Source: a bacterium (GTDB taxonomy: Bacteria; Planctomycetota; UBA1135; GCA-002686595). From it: a DNA stretch of 45,390 bases. This document shows, one piece after another, positions 30,274 through 39,588 of the stretch (position 1 is its first letter; each line of letters starts with the position of its first letter). The translations under genes and the position numbers were made by a program. The stretch lies in assembly GCA_030428395.1 (NCBI GenBank), contig JAUIDW010000007.1, positions 1 through 45,390 on the forward strand, in the 5' to 3' direction. The notes below the pieces were generated by a model. The model was not told where the DNA came from. It worked only from the letters and a program-made list of their open reading frames with translations, and did not search any database.

Positions 30274-30301
30274 TTGTTTCGGGCCCGCGGACCGCTATTC
30301 T
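30274..30301 (+). promoter_or_regulatory. Candidate promoter of rpmI-rplT
   Basis: TTGTTT at 30274-30279, a 16-nt spacer and TATTCT at 30296-30301. The -10 and flanks (CTATTCTG) match the candidate infC promoter. Transcription from here would give a leader of about 125 nt before rpmI. Confidence 0.45.
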
Positions 30302-30322
30302 GCTCGGCTCGCGACCCGCCGT

Positions 30323-30351
30323 GGGGCGCCGGCGCAGGCCGGCGGTGCCCC
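30323..30351 (+). promoter_or_regulatory. Leader hairpin before rpmI (possible L20 control site)
   Basis: GGGGC (30323-30327) pairs with GCCCC (30347-30351) and CCGGC (30329-30333) with GCCGG (30338-30342), with loop GCAG and an internal loop between the stems. In E. coli and Bacillus, L20 represses its own operon by binding a structured mRNA leader. The position fits such a site, but no L20-site motif was verified. Confidence 0.4.
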
Positions 30352-30433
30352 GGGTCGGCCGGGCGCCCCGGGACTTCCTCCGGGGGCCGCGCCACCCCCC
30401 GCGCCGGGTCCGGACATCCGCTGCAGGAACCCC

Positions 30434-30628
30434 ATGCCGAAGATGAAGTCGAAGGGCGCGGTGAAGAAGCGCTTCCGCGTCACCAAGAACGGGAAGGTCG
30501 TGTGCGGCCACCCGCACCGCGGTCACTACCACGCCATCTACAACGGCAAGACGCGGCGCAACATCAGCAAACCGATGGTGCTCAACACGACGTGGAGCAC
30601 GATCATGAAGCAATTGATGGGAAGCTGA
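30434..30628 (+). CDS. rpmI: 50S ribosomal protein L35
   Basis: A 64-residue, very basic ribosomal protein. The start MPKMKSKGAVKKRFRVTKNG is the family signature, and the HRGHYHAIYNGKTRR middle is typical. ATG at 30434 is fixed by that motif. rplT begins 4 nt after its stop, as in most bacteria. Confidence 0.97.
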   Translation: MPKMKSKGAVKKRFRVTKNGKVVCGHPHRGHYHAIYNGKTRRNISKPMVLNTTWSTIMKQLMGS

Positions 30629-30631
30629 GCC

Positions 30632-30988
30632 ATGGTTCGCGCAACCTACGGAGCCGCCCGCGCCCGCAAGAAGGCGCGCCTCTTCAAGCAGGCCCGCGGC
30701 AACCGCGGCGGCCGCTCGAGCCTCTGGCGGACGGTCCAGGAGACCCTGGTCCGCTCGCTGGCCTACGCCTACCGCGATCGCCGGGCGCGCAAGCGCGAGT
30801 TCCGCCGCCTCTGGATCCTGCGGATCAACGCCGCGGCCCGCATGCGCGGCATGACCTACTCGCAGTTCATGCACGGGCTCTCGAAGGCCGGCGTGCAGCT
30901 GAACCGCAAGCAGCTCTCCGAGCTCGCCATCCACGACCCCGGGGCGTTCGACGCCCTGACCCAGGAGGCCCAGGCCGCGCGCGCCTGA
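30632..30988 (+). CDS. rplT: 50S ribosomal protein L20
   Basis: A 118-residue basic ribosomal assembly protein. It shows the family pattern [40 protein letters not shown] and [20 protein letters not shown]. The length is normal. In other bacteria L20 also represses its own operon through the mRNA leader. ATG at 30632, 4 nt after rpmI. Confidence 0.97.
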   Translation: MVRATYGAARARKKARLFKQARGNRGGRSSLWRTVQETLVRSLAYAYRDRRARKREFRRLWILRINAAARMRGMTYSQFMHGLSKAGVQLNRKQLSELAIHDPGAFDALTQEAQAARA

Positions 30989-31148
30989 CCTCGGACCGCG
31001 GCCCCCGCCCGCGCCCGAGCGACCGACCCGCCGCCGGCGAGCCCCCCCGTGGCCCGCTGGCGGCGCTCGCATTCCCGGGGCGCGGCGTCGCCCCGCCCGC
31101 CGACCGGACCGACCCGACCCCTGCAGGACCCACGAGAGCGAGGCCCAC

Positions 31149-32174
31149 GTGAACGTCGACCTGGACGACCACCTCGAGGAGGCCCGGCGCCGCATCGCGG
31201 AGGCCGCGGACGAGGCCGCCCTGCGGGCGGTCGAGCGCGCCTACGTCGACAAGGGCGGCGTGGTGGCCGAGATGCTCGCGTCCATCCCGGGCCTCCCGCC
31301 CGAGGACCGCAAGGCCGTCGGCGTGAACGCCAACCGCCTGAAGACCGCGATCCAGGAGGCCCTGGAGGCGCGCCGGTCCGAGCTGGCCGACGCCGAGCTC
31401 GAGGCCCGGCGCGGCGCGCGCGGGTTCGACCCCACGGTGCCGGGCACGCCCCAGCGCCGGGGCTCGCTGCACCCGCTGACGCAGCTCCAGCGCCACGTCG
31501 AGGACGTCTTCACGTCGATGGGCTACCTGGTCCTCGACGGGCCCGAGGTCGAGCTCGACGAGTACAACTTCCAGAAGCTCAACATCCCCGCCGACCACCC
31601 GGCGCGGGAGATGCAGGACACGTTCTGGTGCGACCGCGACCAGCACCTCGTGCTGCGCACGCACACCTCGCCGGTGCAGATCCGCGCGATGGAGCAGCTC
31701 GAGCCGCCCTTCCGCACGATCGTCCCGGGGCGCGTGTTCCGCAACGAGGAGCTCGACGCGACCCACTCGCACACCTTCCACCAGGTCGAGGGCCTGTGCG
31801 TGGCCGAGGGCGTCGCGGTGGGGCACCTGGTGATGACGCTGCGCACGGCCCTGCGCGAGGTGCTGATGAAGGACGACCTCGACGTGCGCCTGCGCCCGGG
31901 GTACTTCCCCTTCGTCGAGCCCGGCTTCGAGCTCGACGTGCGCTGCCCGTTCTGCGCGGACGGCTGCCGCATCTGCAAGCACACGACCTGGATCGAGTTC
32001 TGCGGCTGCGGGATGGTGCACCCCAACGTCCTGCGCGCGGGCGGGATCGACCCCGAGCGCTTCAGCGGCTTCGCGTTCGGCTTCGGGCTCGACCGCCTGG
32101 CGATGATGTGGGCCGCCATCGACGACGTGCGCCACTTCCTCGAGGCCGACCTGCGCTTCCTGGAGCAGTTCTGA
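31149..32174 (+). CDS. pheS: Phenylalanyl-tRNA synthetase alpha subunit
   Basis: A 341-residue catalytic class II subunit. An N-terminal coiled coil (about 1-90) binds tRNA. The catalytic core has HPLTQLQRHVEDVFTSMGY, the motif 2 region FRTIVPGRVFRNEELDATHS, and motif 3 FGFGLDRLAMMW. A Cys-rich insert C-x2-C-x3-C-x2-C (Cys266, 269, 273, 276) precedes GCGMVHPNVL and looks like a small zinc site found in many but not all bacterial PheS. The start is GTG at 31149. The stop overlaps the pheT ATG (TGATG). Confidence 0.97.
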   Translation: MNVDLDDHLEEARRRIAEAADEAALRAVERAYVDKGGVVAEMLASIPGLPPEDRKAVGVNANRLKTAIQEALEARRSELADAELEARRGARGFDPTVPGTPQRRGSLHPLTQLQRHVEDVFTSMGYLVLDGPEVELDEYNFQKLNIPADHPAREMQDTFWCDRDQHLVLRTHTSPVQIRAMEQLEPPFRTIVPGRVFRNEELDATHSHTFHQVEGLCVAEGVAVGHLVMTLRTALREVLMKDDLDVRLRPGYFPFVEPGFELDVRCPFCADGCRICKHTTWIEFCGCGMVHPNVLRAGGIDPERFSGFAFGFGLDRLAMMWAAIDDVRHFLEADLRFLEQF

Positions 32175-34630
32175 TGGACGTCTCGTACCGCTGGCTGCAG
32201 CGCCACGTCGACCTGGAGGGCGTCTCTCCCGGGGACCTGGCGCGCGAGCTGACCCTGCACACCGCCGAGGTCGAGGACCTGCGCCCGTTCGCGCCGGCGC
32301 TCGGCACCGTCGTGGTCGGCCACGTCGTGTCGCGCGAGCGGCACCCCGACGCCGACAAGCTGAGCCTGTGCCGCGTGGACGTCGGCAACGGCGACCCGCT
32401 GCAGATCGTGTGCGGCGCGCCCAACGTCGACGCGCGGCAGAACGTGGCCGTCGCGACCGTGGGCGCCGTGCTGCCGGGCGACTTCAAGATCAAGAAGTCG
32501 AAGATCCGGGGCGTCGAGTCCCGCGGGATGATCTGCTCCGAGCGCGAGCTGGGTCTGGGCGAGGAGCACGACGGCATCTGGGTGCTGCCCGAGGGCCTGA
32601 GCGTGGGCGCGCCCGTCGCCGAGGCGCTGGGCTCGATCGAGGGGCCGGGCGGCGTGCGGGCGCTGGACTGGATCGTCGAGATCGACAACAAGTCGCTGAC
32701 CCACCGACCGGACCTGTGGGGCCACCGCGGCATCGCGGCCGAGGTCGCGGCGATCCGCGGCCTGCCGCTGAAGCCGCTGGACCTGGAGCTGCCCCCGACA
32801 GGAGACGGCGCGCCGTTCCCGGTGCGCATCGAGACGGCCGGGTGCTCGCGCTACGTGGCGCTGCCCATCGAGGGCGTGCAGGTCACGCGCTCGCCGGACT
32901 GGCTGCGCATGCTGCTGCTGGCGGCGGGCCAGCGCCCCCTGGACCTGCTGGTCGACGTCTCGAACTTCGTGATGCTCGACCTGGGCCAGCCGAACCACCT
33001 GTTCGACGGCGAGGCGCTGCGCTCCGGGATCGTCGTGCGCGACGCGCGGCCGGGCGAGCGCATGACCACGCTCGACGGCACCGAGCGCGAGCTGGGGCCC
33101 GAGGACATGCTGATCTGCGACGGCGACGAGCCCGTCGCCCTGGCCGGCGTGATGGGCGGGGAGGGCTCCAAGGTGAACCCGGGGACCCACCGGCTGCTGC
33201 TCGAGGTGGCGAGCTTCCACCCCGTGACCGTGCGCCGGACGGCGTCCCGGCTGGGGCTGCGCTCCTCGGCCTCGGCGCGCTTCGAGAAGCACCTGGACCC
33301 GACCCTGCCCGGGAAGGCCGCGGCGCACCTGGTGAACTTCCTGCGGGAGCTCGGTCAGGACGTGCGCCTGCCCGCGCCGCCGACCGACGCGGGGGACTGG
33401 ACCGACCCGGCGCGCACGGTCCGGCTGCGCGGCGCGCGCGTGCGCTCGCTGCTGGGCGTGGAGCTCTCGACCGCGGAGATCGGGGCGCTGCTCGAGCGCC
33501 TGCACTTCGGCGTCGCGCCGGGCGCCGACGCCGACGAGCTGGCGGTTTCGATCCCCTCCGCGCGCGCCACCAAGGACCTGTCGATCGAGGAGGACCTGGT
33601 CGAGGAGGTCGGGCGCCTGATCGGCTACGACCGCATCCCGGAGCAGGCCCTCACCGACGCGGTGCACCCCATGGCCCGCGACGAGCGCCGCGTGCTCGTG
33701 CGCCGCGTGCAGGACCGCCTGTCCGGCGGGGCGCGCTTCCACGAGGCCCGCACGCACACCTTCCTGCCGGCCGAGCTGGCCGCGGCCCTGGGCGTGGCGG
33801 ACGAGCCCTACGTGCGGGTCGTGAACCCGGCCTCGGAGGGGCTCGAGCGCGTGCGCCGCGGCGTCGTGCCCAGCCTGCTCGGCCGCCTCGAGACCAACCT
33901 GCGCGAGCGCCCCGAGGTGCGGCTGTTCGAGATCGGCAAGGGCTACCGGCCCGAGGTCGAGGGCGACCGCGGGCAGCCCGCGGAGGTGCACGAGGTCGCG
34001 CTGGTCCTGGCCGCCCCCCGGCCGGGCCCGGGCGCGCGCTTCGACGCCGGGGCGCAGGCGCGCCTGACCGGCGTGGTGGACGACGTCGTCCGCACGGTGC
34101 GGCGCCGCGAGCTGACCTGGAGCCGGGCCGAGGGCCCGCTGCCGGGCTGGGCGCACCCGGGACGGACCGCGGTCGGCGCGGTCGCGGAGGCGGGCGAGGG
34201 CCCGCCGGTCGCGCTGGTCACCGAGCTGGACCCGGTCGCCGCGCGGCGGCTGGGGCTCGAGGAGCACGACGTGGCCGCGGCCTGGATCGCCGTGGACGCG
34301 CTCGCCGCCGTGCCGATTCCGCGCAGCTGGTTCCAGCCGCTCCCGCGCTTCCCCGGGGTCAAGGTCGACGTGGCCCTGGAGTGCCCGGAGGAGCTCGCGC
34401 ACGCCGAGCTGGCGGCCGCCGTCGAGAAGGCCGGCAAGGGCCTCGTGCGCGAGCTCGAGCTGTTCGACCTGTACCGCGGCGAGAACCTCGGCGCGGGCCG
34501 CAAGTCCCTCGCCTACCACGTGCTGCTCCAGGCCGCCGACCGCACCCTCACGGACAAGGACTGCGCCAGGTTCCTGGACCGGGTGGAGCGCGCCGCGGGG
34601 GATCTGGGCGCCCGGCTGCGTCGCGAGTAG
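32174..34630 (+). CDS. pheT: Phenylalanyl-tRNA synthetase beta subunit
   Basis: An 818-residue subunit that binds and edits tRNA-Phe. Domains in order: N-terminal B1, an EMAP-like tRNA-binding fold at about 40-150 (VVVGHVVSRERHPDADKLSL, VCGAPNV), the B3/B4 editing domain at about 210-390, B5 at about 400-480 (SIPSARATKDLSIEEDLVEE), the catalytic-like domain, and a C-terminal FDX-ACB domain at about 720-818 (LPRFPGVKVDVALECPEEL). Complete and of normal length. Start ATG overlaps the pheS stop by one base, giving equal synthesis of both subunits. Confidence 0.97.
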   Translation: MDVSYRWLQRHVDLEGVSPGDLARELTLHTAEVEDLRPFAPALGTVVVGHVVSRERHPDADKLSLCRVDVGNGDPLQIVCGAPNVDARQNVAVATVGAVLPGDFKIKKSKIRGVESRGMICSERELGLGEEHDGIWVLPEGLSVGAPVAEALGSIEGPGGVRALDWIVEIDNKSLTHRPDLWGHRGIAAEVAAIRGLPLKPLDLELPPTGDGAPFPVRIETAGCSRYVALPIEGVQVTRSPDWLRMLLLAAGQRPLDLLVDVSNFVMLDLGQPNHLFDGEALRSGIVVRDARPGERMTTLDGTERELGPEDMLICDGDEPVALAGVMGGEGSKVNPGTHRLLLEVASFHPVTVRRTASRLGLRSSASARFEKHLDPTLPGKAAAHLVNFLRELGQDVRLPAPPTDAGDWTDPARTVRLRGARVRSLLGVELSTAEIGALLERLHFGVAPGADADELAVSIPSARATKDLSIEEDLVEEVGRLIGYDRIPEQALTDAVHPMARDERRVLVRRVQDRLSGGARFHEARTHTFLPAELAAALGVADEPYVRVVNPASEGLERVRRGVVPSLLGRLETNLRERPEVRLFEIGKGYRPEVEGDRGQPAEVHEVALVLAAPRPGPGARFDAGAQARLTGVVDDVVRTVRRRELTWSRAEGPLPGWAHPGRTAVGAVAEAGEGPPVALVTELDPVAARRLGLEEHDVAAAWIAVDALAAVPIPRSWFQPLPRFPGVKVDVALECPEELAHAELAAAVEKAGKGLVRELELFDLYRGENLGAGRKSLAYHVLLQAADRTLTDKDCARFLDRVERAAGDLGARLRRE

Positions 34631-34664
34631 GGCGGCGAGGTAGGCTGGAGCGGCTCCCCCCGGC

Positions 34665-36068
34665 ATGAAGGTCGTCCTCGTCAACCCCCCGAGCCCGCCC
34701 GAGTTCCGCGTCAGTCGCGGCCTCATGGGCGGCTTCGGCATGGCCGTGAACCCCGGCCTGCTCTACCCCCCGATGGAGCTGGCCCACGTGGCCAGCGTCC
34801 TCGAGGCCGACGGGTTCGACGTGGCCATCCACGACAGCGACGCCGTCGACGTCGGGCCGCAGGGCGCCCTGGAGGCCGTCGCCGCGCTGGAGCCCGGGCT
34901 GGTGTGCCTGGACTCGAGCAGCACGTCCCTGGACCAGGACCTGGCGCTGGCCGGGTCCATCCGCCGGCGCACCGGCGCCGTCGTGGCGATCCTCGGCTCG
35001 CAGGTGACCTTCGCGCACGACGAGGTCTTCGGCGACGAGGCGGTGGACTGCGTCGTCCGGGGCGAGCCCGAGTACACCGTCCGCGAGCTGGCGCAGCGCG
35101 TCCGCGCGGGGCAGCCGCTCGCCGGCGTGGCGGGGCTGTCGTGGCGCGACGGCGACCGCGTCGTCGACGAGCCCGAGCGCGACAAGATCGCCGACCTCGA
35201 CGCGCTGCCCCTGCCGGCGCGCCACCTGCTGGACAACGACGCCTACCGCTTCCCCGGCCTGGACGGGCCGGTCACGACGGTGAAGTCCTCGCGCGGGTGC
35301 CCGCTGGACTGCTCGTTCTGCGGCTACACGCTGGCCCAGGGGCTGCGCTTCCGCTTCCGCTCGCCGGAGAACGTGCTCTCCGAGCTGGTCGACCTGCACC
35401 GCACCTACGGCCTGCGGCACGTCGTGTTCCGCGACCCGATCTTCACCACGCGCAAGGACCGCGTGCACGCCATCTGCGACGGCATCCTGCGCGAGGGCCT
35501 CGACCTCGAGTGGCAGTGCGAGACGGCCGTGAAGGTGCTGGACCGGCCGCTGCTCGAGCACATGGCCGCGGCGGGCTGCCGGCACATCTCGCTGGGCGTC
35601 GAGTCGGGCAACGACGAGATCCAGCGCAAGCACTGCGGCGCCAAGCTGCTCGACCACGACCTGGCCGAGGCCGTCTTCCGCGACTGCCGCGACGTGGGCA
35701 TCGAGACGCGCGCCTTCTGCATGATCGGCTTCCCCGAGGAGACGCCGGCGATGGTCGAGGACACCATCGAGCTGGCGCTGCGCCTCGACCCCGACCAGGT
35801 GCAGTTCTGCGCCGTGACCGCCTACCCCGGCACCAAGCTGCACACGATGCTGCGCGGGGAGCGCGAGTTCGACTACGCCACGATGACGGGCTTCCGCGCC
35901 CTCGAGGGCAACGAGGCCATGTCGGCCGACGAGATCGAGGCCAAGATCCGCGAGGCCTATCGGCGCTTCTACCTGCGGCCGCGCCGCATCGTCCGCGAGC
36001 TGCGGCACCCCGGCCGGCTGGCCCGCCGCGCGGCCCGCTACTTCTCGCTCTTCCGCGCGCGCGCCTGA
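34665..36068 (+). CDS. B12-binding domain radical SAM protein
   Basis: A 467-residue iron-sulfur enzyme. Residues 1-150 form a cobalamin-binding-like Rossmann domain (MKVVLVNPPSPPEF, LYPPMELAHVASVLEADGFD). The radical SAM core starts with C-x3-C-x2-C (Cys212, Cys216, Cys219 in RGCPLDCSFCGY) and continues to a TIM barrel with ISLGVESGNDEIQRKHCG and FCMIGFPEETPAMV. A basic tail (RRFYLRPRRIVRELRHPGRL) may touch membranes. The substrate is unknown; relatives methylate or rearrange lipids, cofactors and antibiotics. It lies 34 nt after pheT with a TAGGCT hexamer (34641-34646) 18 nt before the ATG, so it may have its own start. No functional link to pheT is evident. Confidence 0.9.
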   Translation: MKVVLVNPPSPPEFRVSRGLMGGFGMAVNPGLLYPPMELAHVASVLEADGFDVAIHDSDAVDVGPQGALEAVAALEPGLVCLDSSSTSLDQDLALAGSIRRRTGAVVAILGSQVTFAHDEVFGDEAVDCVVRGEPEYTVRELAQRVRAGQPLAGVAGLSWRDGDRVVDEPERDKIADLDALPLPARHLLDNDAYRFPGLDGPVTTVKSSRGCPLDCSFCGYTLAQGLRFRFRSPENVLSELVDLHRTYGLRHVVFRDPIFTTRKDRVHAICDGILREGLDLEWQCETAVKVLDRPLLEHMAAAGCRHISLGVESGNDEIQRKHCGAKLLDHDLAEAVFRDCRDVGIETRAFCMIGFPEETPAMVEDTIELALRLDPDQVQFCAVTAYPGTKLHTMLRGEREFDYATMTGFRALEGNEAMSADEIEAKIREAYRRFYLRPRRIVRELRHPGRLARRAARYFSLFRARA

Positions 36069-36297
36069 CGCCCGGAGGGCACCGCCGCGGAGGAGGGGGC
36101 CGGCGCGCGTTGCTCCCGCCCCGCGAGGGGCCGGCGGGGGTCGCCTGCGCTCGTGGCGGGGCGCGGCTACGGACGGGTGCGCATCGCGTCGTACGGTGTC
36201 CGAGCGGAGAATCCCCGCGGAGGAGTCGCCCGCGCTCCTCCGCGAGAGCGCCGGCCGGGGGACGGACCCCCGGTCGAGCCGGACCGAGGGACCTGCG

Positions 36298-36326
36298 CTG
36301 GAACTCCCGGCGCCGCGGGGTACGTT
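36298..36326 (+). promoter_or_regulatory. Candidate promoter of acs
   Basis: CTGGAA at 36298-36303, a 17-nt spacer and TACGTT at 36321-36326. The -10 box ends only six bases before the acs ATG, so transcription would begin at or next to that ATG (a leaderless mRNA). No Shine-Dalgarno is present. Confidence 0.45.
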
Positions 36327-36332
36327 GAGCCC

Positions 36333-38278
<1,946 letters not shown>

Positions 38279-38279
<1 letters not shown>

Positions 38280-38306
38280 GGCCCGCGCGCCCGCGCGGGC
38301 GGGCCT
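38279..38306. terminator. Hairpin between convergent acs and epimerase genes
   Basis: AGGCCCGC (38279-38286) pairs with GCGGGCCT (38299-38306), an 8-bp stem that fills the gap between the two stop codons. It is symmetrical and could end both transcripts. Only a short T-run (CCTT) follows on the plus strand. Confidence 0.5.
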
Positions 38307-39236
38307 TCAGGCCGGCTCCTGCCGCCACCAGTCGCCCGCGGCGACCTGGCGGATGCCCTCGGCGTAGGTCCGCGGCTGCCACCCGAGCTCGAACGTCGCG
38401 TTCGTGATGTCGTGCTCGTGGTGCAGGTTGAAGTACGCCGAGGCGCGCCGGTCCTCCGTGGTGTCCTTGAAGAGGCCCTTCAGGAAGATCGCGCGGTCGG
38501 CCCACTTCTTCGAGATGTTCCGGCGCTTCACCCCGCCGCCCGCGGCGGCGATGGTGAGGTCGAGGAACTCGTTGTAGGGGATCCCCGCCGGGCCGGCGAG
38601 CTCGTAGACGCAGTCCACGCCGCGCTCGAAGTCGAAGAACCGGATGACCGCGTCGACGACGTCCTCGACGTGCACGGGGTTGATCTTCGACAGGCCGTCG
38701 TGCGGCACCCAGATCGTCCCCTTCGGCGCGCCGCACCGCCGCAGGAGCGGCGCGGTGTGGCGGTGGTCGCCGACCCCGTAGACGAGCGTCGGGCGGAACG
38801 AGGCCCACTCGATGCCGGAGCCGCGGATGATCTTCTCCTGCACGCGCTTCGAGTCGCGGTAGTAGCTGTAGACCGGCGCGCCGATCACCGCCGACGAGAT
38901 CACGAAGAAGCGGAAGCCCTCCGGCGCGTGCCGGCCGGCCTCCTCGAGGAGCGCCTCGGTGCCGCGGATGTTGACCCGCTGCATCTCGTCCTCGGCGTGG
39001 TGGTCGTGCAGGCTCGCGAGGTGGATCAGGACGTCGACGTCCCGGAGGAAGCCGTCGAGCGAGGCCGGGTCCAGCAGGTCGCCGACGTGGACCTCCACCT
39101 CGGCTCCCGCGGGGCGCTCCAGGGCGTCCTCGCGCCCCGGGCGGCACAGGGCCCGCACGGAGTGCCCGGCCGCGGCCATGCCGCGGACCATGTACCCACC
39201 GATGAAGCCGGTGGCGCCGGTGATTGCGATGCGCAT
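38307..39236 (-). CDS. NAD-dependent epimerase/dehydratase family protein
   Basis: A 309-residue extended short-chain dehydrogenase. The dinucleotide-binding motif is GATGFIG (residues 7-13), and the active-site Tyr-x3-Lys is visible in YYRDSKRVQ, with a nearby Ser pair (ISSAVIG). Such enzymes act on nucleotide sugars, steroids or related hydroxy compounds; the exact substrate is not shown. Start ATG at 39236. It faces acs tail-to-tail, while its promoter (39256-39285, minus) diverges from the glycan genes at 39589 onward, so a role in sugar modification is plausible but unproven. Confidence 0.88.
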   Translation of the reverse strand: MRIAITGATGFIGGYMVRGMAAAGHSVRALCRPGREDALERPAGAEVEVHVGDLLDPASLDGFLRDVDVLIHLASLHDHHAEDEMQRVNIRGTEALLEEAGRHAPEGFRFFVISSAVIGAPVYSYYRDSKRVQEKIIRGSGIEWASFRPTLVYGVGDHRHTAPLLRRCGAPKGTIWVPHDGLSKINPVHVEDVVDAVIRFFDFERGVDCVYELAGPAGIPYNEFLDLTIAAAGGGVKRRNISKKWADRAIFLKGLFKDTTEDRRASAYFNLHHEHDITNATFELGWQPRTYAEGIRQVAAGDWWRQEPA

Positions 39237-39255
39237 GGGGCCGAGAAGGGCGGTG

Positions 39256-39285
39256 ATGATAGGGGGGCGCCCCGGTCCCGACCAG
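39256..39285 (-). promoter_or_regulatory. Candidate promoter of the epimerase gene
   Basis: On the minus strand: CTGGTC (39285-39280), an 18-nt spacer and TATCAT (39261-39256), 19 nt before the ATG. It has the same layout as the candidate purD and infC promoters. Confidence 0.45.
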
Positions 39286-39361
39286 GGTGAGGGGCCGGGC
39301 CGCGGCGCGCGGGAGCGGCGCCGGCGGGCGCAAGGCCGGGGGCGCGAAATGCCGATGCAGG

Positions 39362-39386
39362 GGCCCGGGCGGGCGCCGCCCGGGCC
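39362..39386. repeat. Perfect 11-bp inverted repeat with 3-nt loop
   Basis: GGCCCGGGCGG (39362-39372) and its exact complement (39376-39386) around GCG. It sits between the two divergent promoters. It could be an operator or a hairpin; chance in GC-rich DNA is possible. Confidence 0.5.
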
Positions 39387-39413
39387 GCCGCGCGGCCCGC
39401 TCCGGCGCCTCGT

Positions 39414-39443
39414 CTGGATCCCGGGTCCGGGTCCGCATACAGT
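39414..39443 (+). promoter_or_regulatory. Candidate promoter of the glycan genes
   Basis: CTGGAT at 39414-39419, an 18-nt spacer and TACAGT at 39438-39443, about 145 nt before the first ATG of the cluster. Assigned by resemblance to the other CTGG / TANNNT pairs. Confidence 0.35.
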
Positions 39444-39588
39444 TCCTGGACGACCCCGCTCCGCGCGTAGCCGCTCTCCACGGGACGCGCGGGCCTGGGG
39501 CCGGGTCTCCGTCACGCGTCCTCCCCCCAGCGCGGCGACGGGTCCGGGCCTGCGTGCCCGCACCCGCCGGCGGTCCGCGCCCCCCTGA

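Larger units (their letters stand above)
30069..30433 (+). other. 365-nt gap between infC and rpmI, with hairpin, promoter and leader
   Basis: No gene is visible. In order it holds: a GC stem directly after infC (CGCCGCC 30070-30076 with GGCGGCG 30092-30098, possible terminator without T-run), a candidate promoter at 30274-30301, and a structured leader with a hairpin at 30323-30351. Confidence 0.55.
39237..39588. other. 352-nt divergent intergenic region, epimerase / sugar transferase
   Basis: Holds two divergent promoter-like elements (39256-39285 minus, 39414-39443 plus) and, between them, an 11-bp perfect inverted repeat at 39362-39386. No gene or RNA is seen. Confidence 0.55.
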
